From assembly GCA_016212735.1 (NCBI GenBank), contig JACRDZ010000224.1, positions 1 through 29,264 of the forward strand: 29,264 bases of DNA, written 5' to 3'. Position 1 is the first letter of the stretch; each line of letters starts with the position of its first letter. Positions 15,432 to 24,006 of the stretch are shown here, one piece after another. The position numbers and the translations under genes are program-made. The DNA is from Candidatus Firestoneibacteriota bacterium. GTDB taxonomy: Bacteria; JACRDZ01. A model generated the notes under the pieces. It did no database searches. It was not told where the DNA came from and worked only from the letters and a program-made list of their open reading frames with translations.

Positions 15432-18400
15432 ATGAAAAAATATTTTTTTCTTGTCTTTGTTTTTATTTTCTTAGCATGCACTCCTTCCTTTTTATATATC
15501 AATGCGGAAATTATAAATTCCGGTCATAATATACTCAGACAGACAGCAGGAAAACTGCCTACATCACCTGGTATAGGTAAAGCTGGAGTATGTTCTTTCT
15601 GCCATATCCCTCATTCTGCAACTGGTGCTACAATGTGGATCGTACCTTCTGATGTATACAGACCAATTTCTGGAGAAGTAGGACGTATTTGCGGCAGTGC
15701 TTTGTGTCATGGTGCAATTGGTAATGCAGCACCAGATATGACAAAGAGTATTTACAGGCCGACAGGCTGGGAGCATGCTAATCATCCTTTATTAGATAAT
15801 GATACAGATATTTACAGTGATGTACTTCTTGATAATGACGGACGTATGATAGGCAACGGCGGGACTAAACAATGGATGTCAAGATGGCCTGCCACTGAAC
15901 GAAACCGTAGAGCTGCAAGTTATACAGATACATCATTATACACTTCTGCAATGGAATGTACTTCATGTCATAATGTACATTCTGTTACAAAGGATGTTAT
16001 ATTTAAACAGGAAATAGATGGCGGAGAACTTCTTGGTAAAGGCGCAAGCGGAGAATTTTTACGCGCAAGAGCTTTAGATACTACAGGTATACTTGGTGAT
16101 ACAACTGATTTTAATGAAATTGACGGGAGTGGTCGTAAACAAATATTTTGTGAATTCTGCCATGTTGGCCGTGCAACAAGCGGCTGGGGAGCATGGAACT
16201 CAACATTTGTTGATGGGGTGGCATTTTCTACTCATCCTGTAGGAAGAGGAGATACAGATAGAGATGGAAGACATGATGATAGATTAAACAGTACAAATAT
16301 CAGAAAAATTTATGATGATGACAAAGGATGTGAATCAAGTATTATTATTCCAAAAGAAATGATAACAGGAGTGGAGGTTACAGCTGATAAAAAGGATCAG
16401 GGTGGACATCTGGGAGGACTTGCTGGTATAGGATATGAAACTGGTGCAGGCGCAGAAAAAATAGGATTGATAATTTGCCAGACCTGTCATAAGCCTCATA
16501 ATGAGGCTAGGGCATTTGTTGGACAATTGCATAATGGTGAATATATTGATACAACTATGTTCGGTCCAAAAACCCCGGATTTGTTAGTTTTTAATAATTC
16601 TTCCAAATCAGGTTATAATATTTTATGTGAAAAATGCCATGCTTATCGTCCTTTTTTGCGTATTAACCCTGAATTTGATAGTTCAAGAGGAGATGAAGAT
16701 TCTACAGGAGCAGGACATCCTCTCAGGCATCATAGGTTTATAAAAGGAGATGGGAACTATAAATATAATGAAAATGGCGATATTGACAGTACATGGAGCA
16801 TAAAAAATGATTTATGTGATGAAGGACCTGCTATTGATATCCCATTATCATGGCCTACAGCAGGGACAAATCAAGTTGTATGTTTATCATGTCATGATGT
16901 GCATGGCGGAAGGCCTGGTACTAAATTATTAAGGAGAAGTACAAGAGGCAATGATCTGATTTGTGATGATTGTCATCAAAGGGCGTTGCTAAAGCTCGGA
17001 TTAACGCATCCAATTAATGTTGGGCTTGTTAATACTGACGGAGAGTCCTGGCCGGATCAGGCTAATCTCTCTGTTTTTGGTCCGCCATCAGTTGATTATA
17101 ATGGAGATATATTAGAAGGAACAAGGCTTAAATTATACAGTAAATTGTCATCAAAATATTCTGCAGATAAAAACTATTTTGATATAAAATATGATACTGC
17201 AAATGTAAAAATCGGATGTGATACATGTCATGACTGGTCTAATGGAATGATACATTATTATGCAGGAAGAAGACGTAATCCTGCGAGGGAAATATCAACA
17301 GAAGCTCAAAAACTTGGACATAAGCATAGCGGGAAAGAAGATCCGAATCATAATTCTGAGTTGTGTGTTTCATGTCATACTGCTCCTGATGTGCTAAATC
17401 CTCACCAGTCGCCAGTTGATCAATATTATAAAAGATATTCATCAACAGGTGTTAATTTTGATTATGGTTCAGATGCAACAAGAGGTTTGTTTGGCGGATT
17501 AAACCCTGATCTGGACAATGAGAGAATGGAAGGTGCAAATCCTTCTCCATGGATTAGAGAATACCCTGTTTCCATAAGTCCTTATGAATCAACCAGGTTA
17601 TCTCGTTTAGGTACGCATCCATCAGGTTTACGTATTGAACATGATGCAGCAGGGAAAAAAGATCATTATAATTTTATATATTATACTACAACCGGATGGG
17701 GAGGAAGTGTTTGGGGAGATTCCTCCAGATGTAATAAAAAATCTATTTCTGTTCGCAAATCAAGATTGGTCTCTAAATGGGGACAAAAATTTGATATCCT
17801 GAAAACAATGGATGCTAGAAAAAAAGAAGAAAACTTAAAAGAAGCTATTATTATATGTCAATCATGTCATACTCCTCATTGGGCAAATGAAGGATTAGTT
17901 GAATATAATTCAGCTGCATTTTCTAAAGAACCAACACCAAATTCTGCTTTGCTGTATGCTACTCAGGCAGAGTCGTTTATGTGCCGTACATGTCATTTCC
18001 CTACAGGGACTCATCCTGTAAGCAAACCAAGCAAGATTGAATTGTATTCACGATGGGAAACACCTGATATTGCCGGTGATTATGATAGTATAAATTATGT
18101 TTCCAGAACAGAAACAACAATAGTTTTGACTCTTAATGAAGAGAGAGCTTTGCCTCGCAAAAATCAGGCTCCTGAGCTTTTAAGAGATTCAACAAGGAAA
18201 GATCCTTATGGTACAACCTGGGCAGTAATTAAAGAATATGGACCAATGGCACCTGCTAATTACCCAAAAAAAGGCGGTAGTTTTAATAATCAGGAAACAG
18301 ATAAAAGAGGTTTGCCAGAATCATTGGTTGACTCAAGTAATATGATGGTTTGTGATAGTTGTCATGCTCCTCATGCTGCAAATACAGCTATGGGTACATT

Positions 18401-18545
18401 TATTCTAGAAGGTATATTTGATACAGTACCCGGGAGTAAAGATAGCGGAGCAGATTATAATGCTGAAGGTAAAAAATATAATGGTGCTGCAGAACCTACT
18501 ATGAAAAGAGATGAACCTACCTGCTATTTATGTCATAATAAGTAA
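15432..18545 (+). CDS. Giant secreted 14-heme c-type cytochrome (paralogue B)
   Basis: This encodes 1037 residues. The signal region holds FLAC at residues 13-16, a poor lipobox; cleavage after INA near residue 25, giving EIINSGHNILRQ, matches the paralogues better. Fourteen heme sites run from residue 54 to 1035. Thirteen are CxxCH. Site 2 is CX4CH (C87-GSAL-C92-H93) where paralogue A has CKKCH. The order and flanks agree with paralogue A: CSFCHIPHSA, CTSCHNVH, CEFCH, CQTCHKPH, CEKCH, CLSCHDVHG, CDDCH, CDTCH, CVSCHT, CQSCHTPH, CRTCH, CDSCHAPH, CYLCH. The GANPSPWI...RLGTH block is at 17532-17618. It ends 2 nt before the convergent stop of the next gene, so no separate terminator fits. Its own promoter is at 15351. 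Confidence 0.92.
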   Translation: MKKYFFLVFVFIFLACTPSFLYINAEIINSGHNILRQTAGKLPTSPGIGKAGVCSFCHIPHSATGATMWIVPSDVYRPISGEVGRICGSALCHGAIGNAAPDMTKSIYRPTGWEHANHPLLDNDTDIYSDVLLDNDGRMIGNGGTKQWMSRWPATERNRRAASYTDTSLYTSAMECTSCHNVHSVTKDVIFKQEIDGGELLGKGASGEFLRARALDTTGILGDTTDFNEIDGSGRKQIFCEFCHVGRATSGWGAWNSTFVDGVAFSTHPVGRGDTDRDGRHDDRLNSTNIRKIYDDDKGCESSIIIPKEMITGVEVTADKKDQGGHLGGLAGIGYETGAGAEKIGLIICQTCHKPHNEARAFVGQLHNGEYIDTTMFGPKTPDLLVFNNSSKSGYNILCEKCHAYRPFLRINPEFDSSRGDEDSTGAGHPLRHHRFIKGDGNYKYNENGDIDSTWSIKNDLCDEGPAIDIPLSWPTAGTNQVVCLSCHDVHGGRPGTKLLRRSTRGNDLICDDCHQRALLKLGLTHPINVGLVNTDGESWPDQANLSVFGPPSVDYNGDILEGTRLKLYSKLSSKYSADKNYFDIKYDTANVKIGCDTCHDWSNGMIHYYAGRRRNPAREISTEAQKLGHKHSGKEDPNHNSELCVSCHTAPDVLNPHQSPVDQYYKRYSSTGVNFDYGSDATRGLFGGLNPDLDNERMEGANPSPWIREYPVSISPYESTRLSRLGTHPSGLRIEHDAAGKKDHYNFIYYTTTGWGGSVWGDSSRCNKKSISVRKSRLVSKWGQKFDILKTMDARKKEENLKEAIIICQSCHTPHWANEGLVEYNSAAFSKEPTPNSALLYATQAESFMCRTCHFPTGTHPVSKPSKIELYSRWETPDIAGDYDSINYVSRTETTIVLTLNEERALPRKNQAPELLRDSTRKDPYGTTWAVIKEYGPMAPANYPKKGGSFNNQETDKRGLPESLVDSSNMMVCDSCHAPHAANTAMGTFILEGIFDTVPGSKDSGADYNAEGKKYNGAAEPTMKRDEPTCYLCHNK

Positions 18546-18547
18546 AG

Positions 18548-20509
18548 CTATTTTATTACACCTTTATTAATGTGCCCAATGTGTCTTTCTGCTTCAAGTC
18601 TCCATACAGTATTTTCTTTTTCTAATTCCAGAAATTTTTTCCAATTTTCTTTTGATTCTTTTATTTTTCCCATGCTCTCTTGTGTCAAAGCAAAACCATA
18701 GTATGCATTACTAAGATTTGGATCTAATTTTATTGCTGTTTCATGATAATTATAAGCAAGTAAATAATTACCTAATTCATAATACACAAATCCAATATTA
18801 TTGTGTATTTCCGCATTCTCAGGATAAATATTTAAAGCCAGCAAATACTCATCTAAAGCTTTATAATATTTTTCATGCATCTCATATGTTATCCCAAGTT
18901 TTATATGTAAATTATGCATATCATATCCTATTTTTGATATAAAATTCATCAGTTCAAGAGCTTCTTTAGTTCTGCCTGTCATATATAAAAATTCCATTTC
19001 TGATAAAAGTTCTTCTGTTATAATATTTCTGCATTCAAAATCTGCTATATCTGGAAGTACATTAAAAACTTTATATAAATTATAATATATATAATAATTT
19101 ATATCTGTAAGCTTATTTGTATATAATAATCCTTGTTTGAATAGGTTTTTTGCAATGTTTGGACGATATACAGGTATTTTATTCCATTCTATTTTATTTT
19201 TAATATATTTTTCATTCTCATCTTTTGTCGATGGATACAAGTTTCTTATAATTTGCAGTGCAGGGTTATAAAATATTACATCTTTTCTTCTATTTTCTAC
19301 AAGCATAAGAAAGGAAAGAGATGAAGCTATGCTGTCTTTTTCAGCAAAAACAAGGCCATCTTTTCGTATAGTGTTTAAAATATTTAAACCGTAATTATAA
19401 GTAAAATTATTATAAGAACGATTTTGACTCTGGAAATTATAAAATATTTGAAAAGAGGAAACAGCTAATACAACAAAAATAATAATATATTTTTTATAGT
19501 TTACCTTATTATATTTTTCAATCCATGTTATACTTCCGCCGGCAAATAAAGAAAACAGAGCATATGAAGGTATATAAAATACTTCTATATCAAACAATTC
19601 ACGCGGTTTAAGAGGTATGTTCAGCAATAGAATAACAAATACTCCGCTTAAAATAAAACTTAATAAAAGAGCTAATCTTTTATTGTTAATTATAAAAATA
19701 ATACTTAATATTCCTATTATAACAATAACAGGACTAAATTGAGCGGATAAAGAAAGTATATAGTTCCATACCTGATTAAAGGAATTAATTATTGAAAAAG
19801 GATTTTTAAATATAGTTCCATATTCTCTTCTTGTAATGTGATTAATAAAATTGCTTAAATTTGACGGGTTACCCCAATTAAACAAAGGAATTTCAATACT
19901 GCGTATTAAAATGTAAATATACGGAGACAAACCAAGAAAAAAAGCAGGATAAATTGATAAATCTTTTATGCGGTTTTCTTTCCAGATTTTTAATATAAAT
20001 AAAGGTGCCAATAAAATCATAGTATGGTGATTTGATATTGCCAATCCATATATATAATAGATCAATATGCTGTCAGGCATGTTAAGTTCAAGATAAAGGA
20101 GTATTGAAAAAAACAAAAAATTAAGTGTATATACTTCACCGATTGAACTCTGTGCCCAGAATGTAGGTGAAAAAGCAAGCAGTATTACTGATAAAACCGC
20201 AGATGTTTTAGAATTAAAATATTTCAAAACTGTAAAATAGAAAATAACCAGTCCAAAAACTGCTAAAATCATAGTCATTAAATTAACTCGAAAAGCTATA
20301 TTACCTATAGGAAATACTATTGTAAATATTTTTCCTAAAAGAACATATAAAGGATATCCTGGAGGATGAACAATTCCCAGAGTATAAGCTCCAGTTATTA
20401 ATTCTCCGGGATCACCGCTATATAGTGTAGATGGAAGAGTTTTTATATATAATAGAAATATAAAAAATGGCAAAATATAAATAAGATTATCCTCAAGCTT
20501 TTTATTCAT
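18548..20509 (-). CDS. DUF2723 polytopic membrane protein with C-terminal TPRs (probable GT-C glycosyltransferase), copy 2
   Basis: This encodes 653 residues. The N-terminus carries the DUF2723 signature: YSGDPGELITGAYTLGI then HPPGYPLY (residues 31-55), followed by EVYTLN and NHHT in later loops. About ten to twelve transmembrane helices occupy residues 8-370. A soluble part follows, with LVENRRKDVIFYNP typical of the family, then three or four TPRs (about 510-640). DUF2723 is related to TMEM260, a eukaryotic protein O-mannosyltransferase, so a lipid-linked sugar donor and a periplasmic active site are likely. The usual DSGE is DPGE here. Its ATG overlaps the stop of the upstream copy by 4 nt (ATGA), so the two are translationally coupled. 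Confidence 0.85.
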   Translation of the reverse strand: MNKKLEDNLIYILPFFIFLLYIKTLPSTLYSGDPGELITGAYTLGIVHPPGYPLYVLLGKIFTIVFPIGNIAFRVNLMTMILAVFGLVIFYFTVLKYFNSKTSAVLSVILLAFSPTFWAQSSIGEVYTLNFLFFSILLYLELNMPDSILIYYIYGLAISNHHTMILLAPLFILKIWKENRIKDLSIYPAFFLGLSPYIYILIRSIEIPLFNWGNPSNLSNFINHITRREYGTIFKNPFSIINSFNQVWNYILSLSAQFSPVIVIIGILSIIFIINNKRLALLLSFILSGVFVILLLNIPLKPRELFDIEVFYIPSYALFSLFAGGSITWIEKYNKVNYKKYIIIFVVLAVSSFQIFYNFQSQNRSYNNFTYNYGLNILNTIRKDGLVFAEKDSIASSLSFLMLVENRRKDVIFYNPALQIIRNLYPSTKDENEKYIKNKIEWNKIPVYRPNIAKNLFKQGLLYTNKLTDINYYIYYNLYKVFNVLPDIADFECRNIITEELLSEMEFLYMTGRTKEALELMNFISKIGYDMHNLHIKLGITYEMHEKYYKALDEYLLALNIYPENAEIHNNIGFVYYELGNYLLAYNYHETAIKLDPNLSNAYYGFALTQESMGKIKESKENWKKFLELEKENTVWRLEAERHIGHINKGVIK

Positions 20510-22866
20510 TTTAAATCCTTTTTTAATTCATTAATACGTTTTTGTGCTATGTCTATCCATTCTTTTTCCTCTGAAAAATGTTTATTTGCTTTATAGAGAT
20601 ATAATTCCCATTTTTTTACAGCAATGTTTTTATCTATACTTTCATATGCACGAGCCAGATTAAAGTAGGTTATAGGACTTATTGTGTCATATAACAATGC
20701 AGTTTCAAACTGCTGAATTGCTTTATTATGTTCTTTTTTTGATAAATAAAGAGCCCCAAGATTATTTCTAGCTAAAATATATGCAGGATTTTTATTAATA
20801 CATAATTTATAATTTTTTTCTGCTTGAATTAAATCCCCCATCTCGTAATAAACAATACCAATATTATAATATATCTCAGGCTTTGTTGAATCCAGAGTAT
20901 TAGCCTTTTTAAAATAATCTAAAGCTTTATTAAAGTCTCTTTTATCTTGATATATTATACCTATATTATAATATGGTTCTGTAATATCCGGATTAATTTC
21001 TATAGCTTTTTGAAAATATTGTTCTGCCTGTTTATAATTTTTTTCTATATTATAAATTATACCTAAATTGTTATATACAATAAAGTCAAGAGGGATGAAC
21101 TCCAGTACTTTATTATATGCTTTAATAGCTTTTTCATTCTCTTCTAATAGAGAGAATATTTCTCCAAGAAGAAACTGCTGCGAGGGAATATCATAAGCAA
21201 GGACGCTTACTTTGTCAAGGAGAAATAAAGGGGATGAACTTCTATGATAAATAAGATCTTCTGCTCTTGCAATTATAATCATGGATATAATATCTCGCGT
21301 AAGAATATCCTCTATCCAGATATTATTCCTTTTACCGAATAAAAATATTTTTATATATTCAGGGATTTTATAATCAGTTATCTTTAAATTGTTAAGAGAT
21401 ATATTTTCTGGATGTCCTCTTAATGTAAAAAAATTCCAGATGGAATTATCTTTTTGAACCAGTGAATATAATAATCCATAGGGTATTTTTTGCTTCCCTG
21501 AATTATATCCGAAAAATAATAATTCAGGGGTTTTTGATATAAGATATTGTTCAATTTCCTTTCGGTTTTTTATGCCGAATAAAGATCTGTATCTGGAAAA
21601 TATTTTTGGAAAAAAGTTTTCCTCACGATCAAATATGGCATTATTTCTGAATCTATTTTCAACCAGATTGAGATAACATATTGAGAAAGTCTGATGATTT
21701 GACTGTAAAAATAATGAAGAATTCTGCGTAACGCTTCTTAAAATATTTAAACCATAATCGTATAAATAATAATTATTGCGTTTATTTAATGATTTAAAAT
21801 TTAAAAATATAAGAAAGATACAATACAATGACAGGATAGCTATTAATATGTATTGAATTTTAAAGAAATAGTTTTTTGTTATGCTATCCAGAGAATAAAA
21901 ACTTATTAAGATAAATATTATATATGAAGGCATAAAAAAAATTGATACTTCAGATAAAATATAAGGTACCATAGTAAAATTAAGTACAATAATTGTCCCT
22001 GCACTAAATGAAAGAAATAAATATAATGAATATATCCCGAATATTTTATTAAGAGAGAATAGTTTATAAATACCATATAAAAACAAAGGTAAGAAAAATA
22101 TAGATATCTGCTGGAATAAAATTTTATTGTAAAAAGTTATTTGAAATATAAAATTGCTTAAAATATTGGAGTCTTTCCATAATGTACCGAATTGACTTCT
22201 TAAAATATGTTTGGTAAATTTTAAGAAAGTGTGAGTTTCCCCCCAGTTCAATACAGGATTATAAAAACTTCTAATCGGCATATATAAATATAGGCTTAAT
22301 CCAAGCAAGAGATTGATATAAATAATAATATCCTTATATTTTCTTTCTTCTACTAATTTCCATATAAATATTGGAATAAATACGAGTATGGTATGGTGAT
22401 TACATAATCCCAGTCCCAGTAAAAAAGAAAAAATACGCAGGTTTGATTTTTTTATTAAAAGCCAGAAAAGACAGAGTACTATGAAAATATGCAAAGTATA
22501 TACTTCAGCAACAATACTCTGGCTCCATAAAGTATAAGACATGCCTGTAAAAAAAGCAGCAATTCCTGCTAAAGTTAATGAAGAAAAAAGAGTTTGACAT
22601 ATTTTAAAAAAAACAAAAAGAGAACATAAACTAAAAAATACACTCATTAAATTAAGTCTGAAAGAAATGCTTCCAAGAGGAATTAGTGAAAATATTCTGC
22701 CAATAAGTATAAATAGAGGATATCCAGGCGGATGTGCAATCCCAAGAGTATAAGCACCTGTAATTAATTCTCCTGAGTCTCCCGGTGTTATTGTTGGTGC
22801 CATAGTATTTATATATATATATCCAGTAGTTAAGAGTATAAATAATAGTATTATTAATTTTTTCAT
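20506..22866 (-). CDS. DUF2723 polytopic membrane protein with C-terminal TPRs (probable GT-C glycosyltransferase), copy 1
   Basis: This encodes 786 residues. The DUF2723 signature is intact: TPGDSGELITGAYTLGIAHPPGYPLF (acidic pair D30/E33, HPPGYP at 45-50), with AEVYTLHIF and NHHT further on. About twelve helices are followed by a soluble section (LVENRFRNNAIF) and about six TPRs (roughly 565-770) with clean consensus such as IVYNNLGIIYNIEKNYKQA. The TPRs may hold acceptor proteins. The first gene of a two-gene unit antisense to the cytochromes. GGAG lies 12 nt before the ATG, rather far, which may mean weak translation. No clear promoter is seen upstream on this strand. A role in glycosylating the cytochromes or a surface polymer is inference. 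Confidence 0.85.
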   Translation of the reverse strand: MKKLIILLFILLTTGYIYINTMAPTITPGDSGELITGAYTLGIAHPPGYPLFILIGRIFSLIPLGSISFRLNLMSVFFSLCSLFVFFKICQTLFSSLTLAGIAAFFTGMSYTLWSQSIVAEVYTLHIFIVLCLFWLLIKKSNLRIFSFLLGLGLCNHHTILVFIPIFIWKLVEERKYKDIIIYINLLLGLSLYLYMPIRSFYNPVLNWGETHTFLKFTKHILRSQFGTLWKDSNILSNFIFQITFYNKILFQQISIFFLPLFLYGIYKLFSLNKIFGIYSLYLFLSFSAGTIIVLNFTMVPYILSEVSIFFMPSYIIFILISFYSLDSITKNYFFKIQYILIAILSLYCIFLIFLNFKSLNKRNNYYLYDYGLNILRSVTQNSSLFLQSNHQTFSICYLNLVENRFRNNAIFDREENFFPKIFSRYRSLFGIKNRKEIEQYLISKTPELLFFGYNSGKQKIPYGLLYSLVQKDNSIWNFFTLRGHPENISLNNLKITDYKIPEYIKIFLFGKRNNIWIEDILTRDIISMIIIARAEDLIYHRSSSPLFLLDKVSVLAYDIPSQQFLLGEIFSLLEENEKAIKAYNKVLEFIPLDFIVYNNLGIIYNIEKNYKQAEQYFQKAIEINPDITEPYYNIGIIYQDKRDFNKALDYFKKANTLDSTKPEIYYNIGIVYYEMGDLIQAEKNYKLCINKNPAYILARNNLGALYLSKKEHNKAIQQFETALLYDTISPITYFNLARAYESIDKNIAVKKWELYLYKANKHFSEEKEWIDIAQKRINELKKDLK

Positions 22867-22961
22867 AAAGATATGAAACTCCGATAAGTGAAATAAATCA
22901 TATTATACAATATAATAACCTTGAATATAATGAAAAACAATTAATACAATTAATAAATAAC

Positions 22962-22991
22962 TTGACTATTATTTTGTTTTTATGATATTAT
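22962..22991 (+). promoter_or_regulatory. Sigma-70-type promoter for the third NHL gene
   Basis: -35 TTGACT at 22962-22967 and -10 TATTAT at 22986-22991 are separated by 18 bp. It lies in the 166-bp divergent gap between the DUF2723 pair and the NHL gene. Confidence 0.55.
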
Positions 22992-23032
22992 AGAACAAGT
23001 AAAGTAGTTCATCAGGAGATAAAAAAGAAATA

Positions 23033-23977
23033 ATGAACACATACCAAAGTTTAACAAAAAAATTTTTTATATTTGTTTTTTTGCTTATTTTTTATTTTGC
23101 ACCGCAATCCGCAAATTCTACTGAGTTCCCTGTCCGAAAAGCAAAAAAAGTGCTTGTTATTTCCAATAAAGATAATCCATTTAAAGGTGCGTACGATATA
23201 GCTATAGATCAAAATACAGATACAATATATGTACGTGCTAAAAATAAGATTCAAGCATATGATACAACAGGCAGTTTTTTATTTGAATTCGGAGATGCAA
23301 ACACTCCTGATTATATTCTGAGTAATATTCTGGGATTATGGGTAGATCCTGCAGGAAAAATTTATGTTGTGTCGCGTGGAAATGATAATGTCGCAGTTTT
23401 TAATCCGCAGGGAGATTTTCTTTTTAAATTTAAAACAGAGCATAGTCCATGGGATGTTATAACAAATTCTTATGGAGATATAATAGTAAGTATAAATAAT
23501 TTCGGCAGCAGTCATATACAGATATTTGACAATGAAGGTAAATATAAATATTCTATAAAAAAAATAGTAGTTAATGCTAATCAAAAATTTGATTTTGGAA
23601 ATCCTTTGTACCTTGGTGCAACAAGTGATGACCGTATTTTTGTTACAGATGATTTTCATGTAAAAGTTTTAGTTTTTGATATAAAAGGAAAGCTTGTGAA
23701 CAATTTTGGAGGAAGAGGAGATGTTACAGGGAAGTTTTTTTCGGTAACAGGTTTATGTGTAGATAGTAAAAATAGGGTGTATGTTGTTGATAGGACTAAT
23801 GGATTTGTTCAAATTTTTACACGTGATGGTGAATTTCTCGCTGCAGTTTCTAATGAAAACAGCGGACCTCCGGGTCTTGTATTTCCAAGCGGTATAGCAT
23901 TTGATTCTAAACAGAGATTATATTGTCTTGAAGGAGATTTTGCAAGAATATCTGTTTTTGATTTTATGGATAGATAG
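23033..23977 (+). CDS. Secreted NHL-repeat beta-propeller protein (copy 3)
   Basis: This encodes 314 residues. The signal peptide ends near residue 29 (ANS-TE). About six NHL blades follow: IYVRAKNKIQAYDTTG, IYVVSRGNDNVAVFNPQG, SSHIQIFDNEG, IFVTDDFHVKVLVFDIKG, VYVVDRTNGFVQIFTRDG, LYCLEGDFARISVFDF. The blade NFGGRGDVTGKF is nearly the same as in copies 1 and 2, though the rest is more diverged. AGGAG lies 14 nt before the ATG, a long spacing, but no other start fits. The gene is 29 nt upstream of giant cytochrome C and co-transcribed with it, repeating the NHL-then-giant order seen at 7222-12681. Confidence 0.9.
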   Translation: MNTYQSLTKKFFIFVFLLIFYFAPQSANSTEFPVRKAKKVLVISNKDNPFKGAYDIAIDQNTDTIYVRAKNKIQAYDTTGSFLFEFGDANTPDYILSNILGLWVDPAGKIYVVSRGNDNVAVFNPQGDFLFKFKTEHSPWDVITNSYGDIIVSINNFGSSHIQIFDNEGKYKYSIKKIVVNANQKFDFGNPLYLGATSDDRIFVTDDFHVKVLVFDIKGKLVNNFGGRGDVTGKFFSVTGLCVDSKNRVYVVDRTNGFVQIFTRDGEFLAAVSNENSGPPGLVFPSGIAFDSKQRLYCLEGDFARISVFDFMDR

Positions 23978-24006
23978 ATTATGTAAAGGTGATAGGAGAG
24001 ATCCTT

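Noticed and set aside
23989..24006. Upstream GTG start for giant cytochrome C
   Set aside because: The codons before the ATG at 24007 contain its own Shine-Dalgarno AGGAGAG, and the GTG lacks one.
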